Made by a program: the position numbers and the translations under genes
Origin: Gloeobacter kilaueensis JS1
GTDB taxonomy: Bacteria; Cyanobacteriota; Cyanobacteriia; Gloeobacterales; Gloeobacteraceae
Direction: 5' to 3'
Assembly (NCBI RefSeq): GCF_000484535.1
Contig: NC_022600.1
Span: forward strand, 3,844,001-3,908,000
DNA length: 64,000 bases
Notes under the pieces: model-generated
The model's input: the letters and a program-made list of their open reading frames with translations, nothing else
Told to the model about the DNA's origin: nothing
The model's database searches: none
Shown: positions 35,339-44,048 of the stretch, piece by piece
Position numbering within the stretch: the first letter of the stretch is position 1
How the letters are laid out: each line of letters opens with the position of its first letter

Positions 35339-36595
35339 TCACTCGTACAGTTGCTCGTCCAGGGGCGGGGTGTATTCCTCGCTGCTGCCCTCGGAGGTTT
35401 CGTAGCTGCTGTCGTCCTGATAGCTGTAGGAAGCGCTGTCCGTATCCACCGGTGGCTCGCAACTGCCGCCATCGTCCGGTACGGCGTAAGAAGTAGGATC
35501 GGCTCCTGCGCCACCGTCGGCACCGTAGCCCGCAACTTCTTGCTCTTGCTCCTGGAGGCGGGCGTCGCGCTCCTGCTGCCAGTGGGGATCGTCGTTGTCG
35601 TCGTAGACCTCGACGCCGTTGGGGCTGGCCTGGTAGTACGAATCGACGTTCTGGGTAAAGGCACTGTCGGCGTCCGCTTCGCTGTCGTCGCGGTGGTCGT
35701 AGTAGTTTTTGAGCATCTCTGCCGACGCCTGGGCGGCGGCCTGGTCCGAGCTGCGCTCAAGCTGGCCCTGATCGTCTACTGGAACTTCGTCGAACACTTT
35801 TACATGGGTTTCGGCGTCCTCACCCAAAAGCGCCTCTGCCCCACCGGCCACCAGTCCGCCGATAACTCCCCCGACGACCGCCCCGAGGGGACCGAATTCG
35901 AGCCCAGCCACTGCCCCAGCAGCAGCCCCAGCGAGAGCTGCACCGCCCGTCTCTTCGTCGAGGGGATTGAAGACATTGATGCCCTGGACCGCCGCGTGCG
36001 GATCGGATGGGTCGCTTGTGTCACGGAACATGTGGGCGTTGCTGTAGCTATCTTCGAGGGCGTGGGTGGCCGCTCCCAGTTCGCGCATCTCCTGGGCCTG
36101 CAGGTCAGCTTTGGAAACGCCCTTCAAGTCATCGATGCTCTCATCGTCGTGCAGGTCTTCGATCGAATCTTGATTCTGGCCCAGATAGCTGGCTGCCCGG
36201 CCATCGATGGTGCCGCTCTTGACGCCCTGATCCACTTCGTCGTGCGATAGAAAACCGTCGTGGTCGCGATCGAGGCCGTCGAATTTTGTGGTGGCGTCGT
36301 GGGCCGCCTTGGCTGATTCCAGGCCGCCGGCGACGAAGTTACGGATATCGCTCAGGTTTTGCTCGCCGCTTTTACTCGGGTCCGCCATGCTGTGCTCGCG
36401 CTGGGCGTCGGGAGCCATCCAGTAGGGCTTCCAGGTATCGCCGCCGACGATCCGATCGGCGTGCTCCTGTCCTTCGTCGAGCTTTTCGTAATAGGTCTCT
36501 TTGTCCATGCCGTCGATCTCGCTCTTGCCATCGAAGAGCTGATCGGTGGCTTTTTGGGTAATGGCGTGATGGCCTTTGCCTTTTTCCTGGTCCAT
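35339..36595 (-). CDS. Phospholipase C/P1-nuclease-like protein with EF-hand and glycine zipper
   Basis: 418 aa, start supported by AGGAG eight bases upstream. The N-terminus (GHHAITQKA, His9/His10) and the block ATHALEDSYSNAHMFRD (His178, Asp182, His188) resemble the zinc ligands of zinc-dependent phospholipase C/S1-P1 nucleases. Between them lies an EF-hand calcium loop, DRDHDGFLSHDE (about 109-120). Residues 217-257 are a Gly/Ala-rich hydrophobic hairpin (AALAGAAAGAVAGLEFGPLG and on), a glycine-zipper membrane-insertion type. The C-terminal 140 residues are acidic, Tyr/Ser/Asp-rich low complexity. No signal peptide is seen. It could be a secreted or injected membrane-active hydrolase; the exact function is not known to me. 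Confidence 0.6.
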   Translation of the reverse strand: MDQEKGKGHHAITQKATDQLFDGKSEIDGMDKETYYEKLDEGQEHADRIVGGDTWKPYWMAPDAQREHSMADPSKSGEQNLSDIRNFVAGGLESAKAAHDATTKFDGLDRDHDGFLSHDEVDQGVKSGTIDGRAASYLGQNQDSIEDLHDDESIDDLKGVSKADLQAQEMRELGAATHALEDSYSNAHMFRDTSDPSDPHAAVQGINVFNPLDEETGGAALAGAAAGAVAGLEFGPLGAVVGGVIGGLVAGGAEALLGEDAETHVKVFDEVPVDDQGQLERSSDQAAAQASAEMLKNYYDHRDDSEADADSAFTQNVDSYYQASPNGVEVYDDNDDPHWQQERDARLQEQEQEVAGYGADGGAGADPTSYAVPDDGGSCEPPVDTDSASYSYQDDSSYETSEGSSEEYTPPLDEQLYE

Positions 36596-36750
36596 GATTG
36601 GGTCTCCTGAGTGTTCTGGATCTCCCCCGCTAGTTGTTCATGTAGACCGGTTAACCAGATAGTTATGCACGGCTCCACCCCGATGCGAACTGCCAGGTAG
36701 GCGAAGTTAGATGAGCAGGAGGTTTTGGCAACCTGAGAAAGGCTGCAGGG
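36596..36750. other. Intergenic gap, promoter of the PLC-like gene
   Basis: A short non-coding gap upstream of the leftward PLC-like gene and downstream of the DUF1338 gene. Nothing gene-like was seen. Confidence 0.4.
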
Positions 36751-37635
36751 TCACGGATGGACTGGACGGGAGGACGACTCTTTGCGAGTCATCTCGAAGA
36801 GATTTTTGGCCTGGGGGCCGAGGAAACCATCGAAGCGTTCCCGGCGACCGGGGGCCACCTCGATCGTGCCCCGCTCGGCAATCTCGTAGTAAGCGTAGGT
36901 CCAGGGGATTTCGACCGGTCTACCTCCATCGTCGAGTACCGTTACCGGTTCGCTCACCGCTCTGGTCGCCGTTTGCCTGAGACCACTGCCCCAATCGCCT
37001 TCGATCACCGATTTCATCGGTACGCCGCGCTCGGCCAGCCCCTGAGCCGTACTCTCGATGTCGAAGTAGCGTTCGGTGTTCTGGCGGTTGACGTAGCCGG
37101 TGAAGTGATTGACAGCGTAGCCGTGTAGCAGCACCCAGGCACCGTACTGGCTGGCTGAGTTGACCACCTCGATTGCCGAGCGCCTGGGCGGCTGCCAGGG
37201 GCGGGAGAAGACAGCTTCGTACTCTTCGAGGGTGCGGGCAGTCTGGACCAGCGTCGCCCCCTCGACAGCAGCGCGAATGGCGAGGGCCGCCGGTTCGCTC
37301 AGATCGTCTACGAGCAGTTCACTGACAAAAAGTTTCGGCAGCTCCAGCGCCTCCTGTTCGGGGTGCTGGTAGTGGCGAGCGCAGAGGTGCTGGCCGCTAA
37401 AGACGTACTCCCCAGCAGCAACGTAGCCGAGCGGCTCGATGAAGCGCTCAAGATAACCGATCCCAAAGTCCTGTCCGCCGCTACTCAGGCGCAACGAGCG
37501 AAAGGCGATGTGGTCGTTTGCAACCGTGCCGCCCGCCTGTTCGATCATCTCCTGGTAGACGCGGGCGTAGCTCACGCGCTGCTGATAGCGCTTCCAGAGC
37601 CGTTCCCAGAGAGCGCGGGCAAAAGTGCCGTTCAT
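36751..37635 (-). CDS. DUF1338-family (HglS-like) 2-oxoadipate dioxygenase/decarboxylase
   Basis: 294 aa. The metal-binding pattern of the HglS/YdcJ fold can be read: His42 in NDHIAFRSL, His177 in VNHFTGYV and Glu251 in YYEIAER. Members are Fe(II) enzymes, and the characterised HglS converts 2-oxoadipate to 2-hydroxyglutarate in lysine breakdown. This protein is of the short DUF1338 type, so the substrate is inferred. Its ATG shares one base with the TGA of the aminotransferase gene (TGATG), and GAGGAGG lies seven bases before it, so the two are cotranslated. An aminotransferase producing a 2-oxo acid followed by this enzyme makes chemical sense. Confidence 0.8.
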   Translation of the reverse strand: MNGTFARALWERLWKRYQQRVSYARVYQEMIEQAGGTVANDHIAFRSLRLSSGGQDFGIGYLERFIEPLGYVAAGEYVFSGQHLCARHYQHPEQEALELPKLFVSELLVDDLSEPAALAIRAAVEGATLVQTARTLEEYEAVFSRPWQPPRRSAIEVVNSASQYGAWVLLHGYAVNHFTGYVNRQNTERYFDIESTAQGLAERGVPMKSVIEGDWGSGLRQTATRAVSEPVTVLDDGGRPVEIPWTYAYYEIAERGTIEVAPGRRERFDGFLGPQAKNLFEMTRKESSSRPVHP

Positions 37636-38954
37636 CAGAAAACCTCCTCGGCCAGCTGGCGCAACAGGTCGAGGGCAGTGCGGATCTGGTCGGCATCGAT
37701 GACCAGAGGCGGGCAGAAGCGAATCGCCGCCTTGCCGCAGCCCAGAAGCAACAGCCCCTTATAAAAGGCGCAATCGACGAGGTGATCGCGCAGCTCGCGG
37801 TCGGGTTGACCGTTCTTATCGAGCAGATCGACGGCGACCATCAGACCTTTGCCGCGCGGGGGCGAAATGCGGGCAAAGCGCACCGCCAGTTCGGCGAGTC
37901 CCGCCTGCAACAGGCTGCCCATGCGCTGGGCATTCTCGATGAGCCCCGCTTCGAGCAGAACGAGGGTAGCGTTGGCAGCCGCACAGGCCACCGGGTTACC
38001 GCCGAAGGTGGTGGCGTGAGAACCGGGCGGCCAGCTCATCAGGTGCGGTCGGGCAAGAATCGCCCCCAGAGGCAGACCGCTCGCGATCCCCTTGGCGAGG
38101 GTAATGATGTCAGGTTCGACGCCCCAGTGCTCGATGGCAAACAGGCGACCGGTGCGGCCCATACCGGCCTGCACTTCATCGACCACCATCAAGATGCCGT
38201 GGCGATCGCAGATCTGACGGATGCGGGCGTGGAAGCCGTCCTCCGGCACGATATAGCCGCCTTCGCCCTGAATCGGTTCGACGACGATCGCCGCCACCTC
38301 CTCCGGGGGCAGCACCGTCGCAAACAGGCGCTGTTCGAGGTGGTCGAGGGCGGCGTGGGTGCCGTAGGGTATATGGCTGATCCCCGGCACCAGCGGGCCA
38401 AAACCTTTGCGCTGAACAGCCTTGGAGCCGGTCAGCGACATCGCCCCAAAGGTACGGCCATGAAAGGCACCCAAAAAGGCGACCACCTGCTGCCGACCGG
38501 TGTAGTAGCGGGCCAGCTTGAGCGCTCCTTCGTTGGACTCCGCTCCAGAGTTGCTAAAAAAGACGCGGGCGCGGGGAGCACCGGCCACCACTGGAAACGG
38601 CGCGCGCGCTGCCAGGCTCTCGGCCAGATCCGCCATCGGTTCATAATAAAAGTCCGTTCCCGACATATGGAGCAGTCGGGCCGCCTGCTCCTGGATTGCC
38701 TGCACCACCTGCGGGTGGGCGTGGCCGGTGGCGGTGACGGCGATACCGGCTGTCAGGTCTAAAAAGACATTGCCATCGACATCTTCGAGCATACAGCCCT
38801 CGCCACGGGCGGCCACCAGCGGGTAGCCACGGGTGTAGGAGGGCGAGGTAACAGCCCTGTCGCGCTCGATCACCGTCCGAGCGCGGGGGCCAGGCAGCGC
38901 CGTGGTGAGTCTGGGCACACGGGGCAGGGAACGGTCGGTAGACAGACTGAGCAT
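37635..38954 (-). CDS. Class III PLP aminotransferase
   Basis: 439 aa fold-type I, class III aminotransferase (acetylornithine/GABA/lysine-6 group). Features: GNVFLDLTAGIAVTATGHAH, SNSGAESNEGALKLAR (PLP phosphate cup), GAFHGRTFGAMSLTGSK, VVEPIQGEGGY, VVDEVQAGMGRTG and the PLP lysine Lys288 in TLAKGIASGLPLGA. It is first in a two-gene operon with the DUF1338 enzyme, which suggests lysine, aminoadipate or a related diamine/amino acid as donor rather than arginine biosynthesis. GAGGA eight bases before the ATG supports the start. Confidence 0.85.
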   Translation of the reverse strand: MLSLSTDRSLPRVPRLTTALPGPRARTVIERDRAVTSPSYTRGYPLVAARGEGCMLEDVDGNVFLDLTAGIAVTATGHAHPQVVQAIQEQAARLLHMSGTDFYYEPMADLAESLAARAPFPVVAGAPRARVFFSNSGAESNEGALKLARYYTGRQQVVAFLGAFHGRTFGAMSLTGSKAVQRKGFGPLVPGISHIPYGTHAALDHLEQRLFATVLPPEEVAAIVVEPIQGEGGYIVPEDGFHARIRQICDRHGILMVVDEVQAGMGRTGRLFAIEHWGVEPDIITLAKGIASGLPLGAILARPHLMSWPPGSHATTFGGNPVACAAANATLVLLEAGLIENAQRMGSLLQAGLAELAVRFARISPPRGKGLMVAVDLLDKNGQPDRELRDHLVDCAFYKGLLLLGCGKAAIRFCPPLVIDADQIRTALDLLRQLAEEVF

Positions 38955-39355
38955 CGGGTGTTCCTCTTGAATGAAAGATGGTCGCCGCCGCAGATGTACG
39001 GATGTTCCCAGGCAAACGGCTCACCGGGCAGTCTCTTAGATATTGAGCCCTGTCCCGGACAATTCTAGGACAAACAAGTCCATCGCTGCCTTCACAGATC
39101 TTTGTGATGGCCCTTGCTCCATGGCATGCCCATCAGGTTGCTTAGAATATGCTGAAAGTGCTGCTTAAGCATCTATTTTTTAAGAAGTACAGGATGGTCA
39201 GCTGTTCTTACTAAAGCTGATGAGTGCTCTGAAACAGTAAACCAGGCAAAAAGAGGGATGTACAACAATAGTGCTCCCTTACTGTACCCTGTTTATTAAG
39301 ATTATTGATTCAAAGGTCTCTCCTGGCTTGAAAAGGCGAAAAATCGAGGTTTCCC
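38955..39355. other. Divergent intergenic region, AT-rich towards the ATPase gene
   Basis: About 400 bp between the leftward aminotransferase operon and the rightward ATPase. GC content falls from left to right, consistent with the ATPase gene being imported. It contains an inverted repeat TCACA-N6-TGTGA at 39092-39107 (arms everted compared with a CRP site). No gene is seen. Confidence 0.4.
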
Positions 39356-40861
39356 ATGTTGACGCGGCTCAAAGTATCGGGTTTTAAAAATTTAGTTGAT
39401 GTAGATATTCGCTTTGGATCATTCACCTGTATCGCAGGGGCAAATGGAGTTGGAAAATCCAATTTGTTCGATGCTATTTTGTTTCTCTCTGCTTTGACAG
39501 ATCGTCCCTTGATTGACGCGGCGCTTTCTGTTCGAGAAGAAGGAGGTCGTTCAGCAGATCTGCGCAGCTTATTCCATAGATTTGGTGGTTCACATTACAC
39601 CAATGAAATGTGTTTCGTTGCCGAGATGATCGTTCCACGCGAAGGTCAGGACGATCTAGGCCAAACTGGTAAAGCAAGTATCACCTTTCTACAATATTCT
39701 CTTAATTTAGCCTACAGAACAGATAGTGCTTTGCGTTCACTGGGCTCTCTTGAGATCACCAAAGAAGAACTAACGCACATCACACTTGGCGATGCTTCAA
39801 AGCACTTGCTCTTCCCTCATAGCGCCAAACTCTGGCGGCGCTCCGTCATCACTGGTAAACGCCATAGTCCTTATTTTATATCTACAGAAGGAGAAGGCGA
39901 TTATCGGGTGATCAAGTTACACCAAGACGGCGGCAGTAGTGGTAGACCTCTGTCTCGTTCCGCTATCAACTTGCCCAGGACAGTCCTTTCAGTGACGAAT
40001 GCAGCCGAAAGTCCAACAGCACTTCTTGCTCGAAGAGAAATGCAGTCCTGGCGATTATTACAGCTTGAACCAAGCGCGCTGCGTAAGCCAGACGAGTTCA
40101 CTGCCCCTCAGGGACTGGGCGCAGATGGTTCTCATCTACCAGCAACCCTTTACCGCCTGGCACAAACACAGCAAGATTCAAACACTGATCCTCGAATCCA
40201 AGAAGCAAGCATTTATGCCAGAGTGGCTAATCGTCTATCTGAACTCATCGACGATGTCCGTAACGTTACTATCGATCGAGATGAAAAACGCGAACTACTT
40301 TCTCTGCTCGTCTCTGGCAAGGATCAGATTCCCTATGCAGCGCGGGCTTTGTCGGATGGAACCCTACGCTTTCTTGCACTAGCAGTACTGGAACTGGACT
40401 CAGAGGCCCAGGGGGTTCTCTGCCTCGAAGAACCGGAGAACGGCATTCATCCGGAGCGGATTCCTGCCATACTCAGGTTACTAAAGGACATCGCTGTGGA
40501 TGTTGATGAAACAATGGATGAGAACAATTCTCTCCGGCAGGTGATCATCAATACTCATTCTCCTGCAGTTGTTGCTCAGGTTCCTGACGATAGCCTGGTA
40601 GTTGCGGAGCTCAAGGAATCGATGAAAGACGGTTTTCGTTTTCGGCGTGCAAGTTTCAGTTGCCTGGAGAACACTTGGCGAGCACGAGCCGGTATGCCGA
40701 CTGTTGCCAGGGGAAAACTTCTGTCATATCTGAATCCCATCCAATCTGACGAGGCAATAAGAGGCACTGAAAGTCGAGGAAACGGTAAGACCAAAACGCG
40801 AAGAGTGATAGATAGACCAGACTTACAATTGCTGTTACCAATTCCTAATGCAGAAGTATGA
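39356..40861 (+). CDS. OLD-like AAA/ABC-type ATPase (AAA_21/AAA_15)
   Basis: 501 aa. The N-terminus LTRLKVSGFKNLVDVDIRF is the typical SMC/OLD-type start. Walker A is GANGVGKS (28-35). An ABC-type signature ALSDGTLRFLALAVL and Walker B with catalytic glutamates, VLCLEEPENGIHPERI, lie near 350-380, followed by the switch histidine in NTHSPAVVAQ. There is no TOPRIM nuclease domain in the protein. Its codon use and GC are lower than the neighbours, a sign of transfer. The TGA overlaps the next gene's ATG by 4 nt. Pairing an ATPase of this type with a small TOPRIM-like or DUF4276-like partner is usual for anti-phage systems such as PARIS, but this is not a proven match. Confidence 0.82.
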   Translation: MLTRLKVSGFKNLVDVDIRFGSFTCIAGANGVGKSNLFDAILFLSALTDRPLIDAALSVREEGGRSADLRSLFHRFGGSHYTNEMCFVAEMIVPREGQDDLGQTGKASITFLQYSLNLAYRTDSALRSLGSLEITKEELTHITLGDASKHLLFPHSAKLWRRSVITGKRHSPYFISTEGEGDYRVIKLHQDGGSSGRPLSRSAINLPRTVLSVTNAAESPTALLARREMQSWRLLQLEPSALRKPDEFTAPQGLGADGSHLPATLYRLAQTQQDSNTDPRIQEASIYARVANRLSELIDDVRNVTIDRDEKRELLSLLVSGKDQIPYAARALSDGTLRFLALAVLELDSEAQGVLCLEEPENGIHPERIPAILRLLKDIAVDVDETMDENNSLRQVIINTHSPAVVAQVPDDSLVVAELKESMKDGFRFRRASFSCLENTWRARAGMPTVARGKLLSYLNPIQSDEAIRGTESRGNGKTKTRRVIDRPDLQLLLPIPNAEV

Positions 40862-41496
40862 TCGAGGCTCGATTTACTTTTGTTGCCGATGGAAGCTCCG
40901 ATCGAGCGTTGATGCCTGTTTTAGAATGGTTGCTGCGATTCCATTGTCAGAAATGCGTTTTTGAGCCTCAATGGGCAGACCTGACGATGGTTCCAAAAAG
41001 AAAGAGGCCGGGGACACTTGCTGAAAAACTTCTTCTCAGTGTCGAGCTATTCCCCTGCGAATTGTTATTTGTTCACAGGGATGCAGAACGGGAGATTCCG
41101 CAGAAAAGATATCAAGAGATCGACCAGGCAGTGCAGACAGCTGGCCTGGCTTCTCTACCTGTTGTCTGTGTTGTACCCGTGCGCATGCAGGAAGCATGGC
41201 TACTCTTTGACGAAGTGGCTCTTCGGAGAGCTGCCAGTAATCCCAACGGCTAGCATCGAGTGAATTTGCCTCGCTTACGCGATGTGGAAAATCTACCGGA
41301 TCCAAAGCAAATCCTGCAGGACTGTCTGAAGGCAGCAAGTGGACTGAGGGGCAGACGGCGAAAAGATCTTGACGCAGTTCGTGCCGCCGCGTTTATGACC
41401 AGCTTGATCGATGATTTTGCGCCCTTGCGCGAGCTATCTGCCTTCAGACAACTTGAGCATCATGTAAAGACCGCAGCAAGTTCGAGAGGCTGGTGA
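40858..41496 (+). pseudogene. DUF4276-like partner of the ATPase, broken by an in-frame TAG
   Basis: The first 131 codons read MIEARFTFVADGSSDRALMP, then LLFVHRDAEREIPQKRY, VVPVRMQEAWLLFDEVA and AASNPNG, ending at TAG 41251-41253. Without that stop the same frame continues as HRVNLPRLRDVENLPDPKQI, LKAASGLRGRRRKDL and LIDDFAPLRELSAFRQLEHH to 41496. Together this is one protein of about 212 aa resembling, from memory, the DUF4276 partners of AAA ATPases, which usually have a Lys or Gln at the stop position. One substitution (AAG or CAG to TAG) explains it. Restart at GTG 41260 would give a 78-aa tail. The ATGA overlap shows it is cotranslated with the ATPase. Confidence 0.75.
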
Positions 41497-41554
41497 GGAA
41501 CGGCTAGGGCCTGTCAAAAAGCGGTAATCTAGATGGGTTGTTCACCGTCAGGTT

Positions 41555-42409
41555 ATGCCCGCGCCGCGCCCCCAACCCGTTTTGATCAATGGCAAGAACC
41601 GCGTCGCCGACGCTCTGCGCCAGGAGATCGAAGACTCGCCCTTACTCATCGCCTCAGAAGCGGAACAGGCGGCCCTCAGCGTCGAAGTGCAAGATGGCCG
41701 CTTCGTGTTCATCCTCGATGGCCGTCCTCTGGGAGCGGCGCGTTTTTCTGGCCTGCGCCCCAGCAGGATTGCCCTGCGCGCCCTCGAACATCTGGCGGGC
41801 TACCTGAATGTGCGATCGCTCGCCAATCCGTATACCAAACTCAAGGACACCATCGCCGTCGAACTCAAGCGCCTCAGCCGTCCGGCAACGAAAGATCAGC
41901 CCGGTGAGGCGGAGCCGCTGACGGGCGAAGGAGAAGCGGTGCTTATCGCCAGTGGCCGCTCACTGGTGATCGAGGTGACCAACAAGGCGAGCCTGCCTCT
42001 CTATTTTTACGTACTCGATCTCGACCAGGACATTCGCCTTGCGCCTCTGTACCCGCTCTCGGGCTTTGGCAAATCGACCCGGCCAGGTGAGACGCTCGCG
42101 ATTGGCTACGGTCCAGAGGTGACGATCACCCTCAGCGCTCCTAAAAACCAGAGCGAGGGCTACGACCACCTGGTGATCGTGGGCTCGGTGAGCACCGCCG
42201 ATCTCAGTACGATTTCCTTGCCCGCTCTGGGGGAGAAGGTGCCCCCCCAGGGCGATCTGTTCGGTACCGGTTCGCGCTTCGATCGCGCTCTGCGCACGGC
42301 TCTCACCGGCCAGGTACCCGACGCCGCCACCGCCGTCGATCCAAAGGACGACTGGACGGTGGTGCATCGGACGGTGATTGTCAGGAAGGCAGGTGAGCGA
42401 GCGGGCTGA
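41555..42409 (+). CDS. DUF4384-like beta-rich protein
   Basis: 284 aa. The region from about 125 to 235 ([55 protein letters not shown]) looks like the DUF4384 beta-sandwich found at the C-terminus of cyanobacterial caspase-family proteins and some transmembrane kinases. Here it is a free protein without a caspase domain. The N-terminal 110 residues contain an alpha/beta segment with no known match. No signal peptide. The last 29 nt overlap the 3' end of psbA on the other strand. Its role is unknown; binding or scaffolding is likely. Confidence 0.55.
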   Translation: MPAPRPQPVLINGKNRVADALRQEIEDSPLLIASEAEQAALSVEVQDGRFVFILDGRPLGAARFSGLRPSRIALRALEHLAGYLNVRSLANPYTKLKDTIAVELKRLSRPATKDQPGEAEPLTGEGEAVLIASGRSLVIEVTNKASLPLYFYVLDLDQDIRLAPLYPLSGFGKSTRPGETLAIGYGPEVTITLSAPKNQSEGYDHLVIVGSVSTADLSTISLPALGEKVPPQGDLFGTGSRFDRALRTALTGQVPDAATAVDPKDDWTVVHRTVIVRKAGERAG

Positions 42410-43466
42410 AGGCAAGCGGTGCCCCCGCGCGGCCTGCTAGATCGAGCGGGAAGTTGTGGGCGTTGCGCTCATGCATCACCTCGATGCCGAGGCTGGCGCG
42501 GTTGACGACATCGGCCCAGGTGTAGATGGGCCGCCCCTGGGTGTCGATGATGCTCGAATTGAAGTTGAAGCCGTTGAGGTTGAAGGCCATGACGCTGATG
42601 CCCAGCGAGGTACACCAGATGCCGATGACCGGCCAGGCGGCCAGGAAAAAGTGCAGCGAACGGCTGTTGGTAAAGCTGGCGTACTGAAAGATCAGGCGAC
42701 CAAAGTAGCCGTGGGCGGCGACGATGTTGTAGGTCTCCTCTTCCTGGCCGAACTTGTAGCCGTAGTTCTGCGATTCCTCGTAGGTGGTCGCCTTGACGAT
42801 CGACGAGGTGACAAGAGAACCGTGCATCGCACAGAAGAGCGAACCGCCGAACACGCCTGCTACTCCGAGCATGTGCAGGGGATGGTTGAGGATGTTGTGC
42901 TCCGCCTGGAAGATGAACATGAAGTTAAAGGTGCCCGAGATGCCCAGGGCCATGCCGTCGCTAAAGGACCCCTGGCCAATCGGATAGATCAAAAAGACGG
43001 CGGTGGCTGCTGAGACCGGCGCGCTGTAGGCGATGCAGATCCAGGGGCGCAGGCCCAGGCGATACGAAAACTCCCACTGCCTGCCCAGGTACGCAAAGAT
43101 CCCGATGAGAAAATGAAACACGATCAACTGGTAAGGCCCGCCGTTGTAGAGCCATTCGTCCATCGAGGCCGCCTCCCAGACGGGATAAAAGTGCAGGCCG
43201 ATGGCGTTGGAACTGGAGATGACGTTGGCGGTGATCAAGTTGTTGCCGTAGAGCAAAGAGCCACTGATCGGCTCGCGAATACCGTCCATGTCCACCGGCG
43301 GGGCGGCGATAAAGGCGATGATGAAGCAGATCGTCGCCGTCAGCAGCGTCGGGATCATCAGCACACCGAACCAACCGATGTAGAAGCGGTTGTTGGTCGA
43401 GGTGATCCAGTCGGCAAAACTCTCCCAGGGACTTTGTCGGGAGCGCTGGGTGATTGTCGCACTCAT
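42381..43466 (-). CDS. psbA: Photosystem II reaction centre protein D1
   Basis: 361 aa. All key residues are in place: Tyr161 (YZ) and Asp170, Glu189, His190, Ser264 in the QB pocket, His215-region ligands, and the C-terminal His332, Glu333, His337, Asp342 and Ala344 that bind the Mn4CaO5 cluster. Residue 130 is Gln (LGRQW), as in low-light D1:1 forms. After Ala344 comes a 17-residue extension ([17 protein letters not shown]), which CtpA must remove. AGGAG nine bases before the ATG supports the start. It is an integral membrane protein, in Gloeobacter-like cells in the plasma membrane. A 7-bp inverted repeat lies upstream. Confidence 0.97.
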   Translation of the reverse strand: MSATITQRSRQSPWESFADWITSTNNRFYIGWFGVLMIPTLLTATICFIIAFIAAPPVDMDGIREPISGSLLYGNNLITANVISSSNAIGLHFYPVWEAASMDEWLYNGGPYQLIVFHFLIGIFAYLGRQWEFSYRLGLRPWICIAYSAPVSAATAVFLIYPIGQGSFSDGMALGISGTFNFMFIFQAEHNILNHPLHMLGVAGVFGGSLFCAMHGSLVTSSIVKATTYEESQNYGYKFGQEEETYNIVAAHGYFGRLIFQYASFTNSRSLHFFLAAWPVIGIWCTSLGISVMAFNLNGFNFNSSIIDTQGRPIYTWADVVNRASLGIEVMHERNAHNFPLDLAGRAGAPLAFSPLAHLPS

Positions 43467-43533
43467 ATCTTAAGCTCCTGATAAAAAAGTCAAAGCGTGC
43501 CCTCTACGGCAGCACCCGGCTCCGCTTGCTACA

Positions 43534-43564
43534 TCTATCTCAAGAGAGATTTACGGTAGATAGA
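43534..43564 (-). promoter_or_regulatory. Inverted repeat in psbA upstream region
   Basis: TCTATCT (43534-43540) and AGATAGA (43558-43564) form a 7-bp dyad with a 17-nt spacer, about 70 nt upstream of the psbA ATG. It may be a binding site for a light-responsive regulator or the base of a leader stem. Confidence 0.3.
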
Positions 43565-43569
43565 GTTGA

Positions 43570-43968
43570 CTAGTCGGGCCTGCCGGTGAGCCGCTTCAGC
43601 CAGAGCTTGAGGCGGGCGAGCAGCGACGGCGGTTCGCTCGCTTCGAGGGCGTGGCTGAGCTGAGCCAGTAATTGCGCTTCCTCAGGTGCCAGACGGCCAT
43701 CGACGTAGACGATCAATTTCAAAGATTCGGTCAGCTCCCGGCTTTCGGTCGGATCGAGCCGGGCCGCCTGCACTTCCTGTAGCCAGATTTGTGCCGTATC
43801 GACGGCGGGGCGGATCTGCAGGTATTCGAGCAGGTGTTGTTGTTCCTCGAAAGGCAGGTTTAAGCGGGGCAGGTACTGGGCCAGCAGCAGCGCTTCGGAC
43901 GGATGCAACTGTCCGTCGGACCAGGCGGCGGCGACCAGTAGACGAAAGGCGATAGCGGCGTTGTTCAC
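43570..43968 (-). CDS. TerB-like protein
   Basis: 132 aa from GTG 43968 (an ATG at 44016 would also be in frame but would leave only 32 nt for the divergent promoters). The two TerB helical repeats can be read: AAAWSDGQLHPSEALLLAQY and IVYVDGRLAPEEAQLLAQL, each with the acidic D-G-x-L-x-x-x-E pattern. The C-terminal tail is basic. TerB-like proteins are membrane-associated metal-binding scaffolds of unknown exact action. It lies upstream of psbA on the same strand. Confidence 0.75.
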   Translation of the reverse strand: MNNAAIAFRLLVAAAWSDGQLHPSEALLLAQYLPRLNLPFEEQQHLLEYLQIRPAVDTAQIWLQEVQAARLDPTESRELTESLKLIVYVDGRLAPEEAQLLAQLSHALEASEPPSLLARLKLWLKRLTGRPD

Positions 43969-44048
43969 AAGATGCGAGGATCGGGCACGGTTCGATTGGC
44001 AGTGTAGCCGAAGCACAATTGATCCAGTAACTGGCGACTAATAACTCG

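Noticed and set aside
39092-39107. CRP-like site TCACA-N6-TGTGA
   Set aside because: The arms are in the reverse order of a true CRP site (TGTGA-N6-TCACA).
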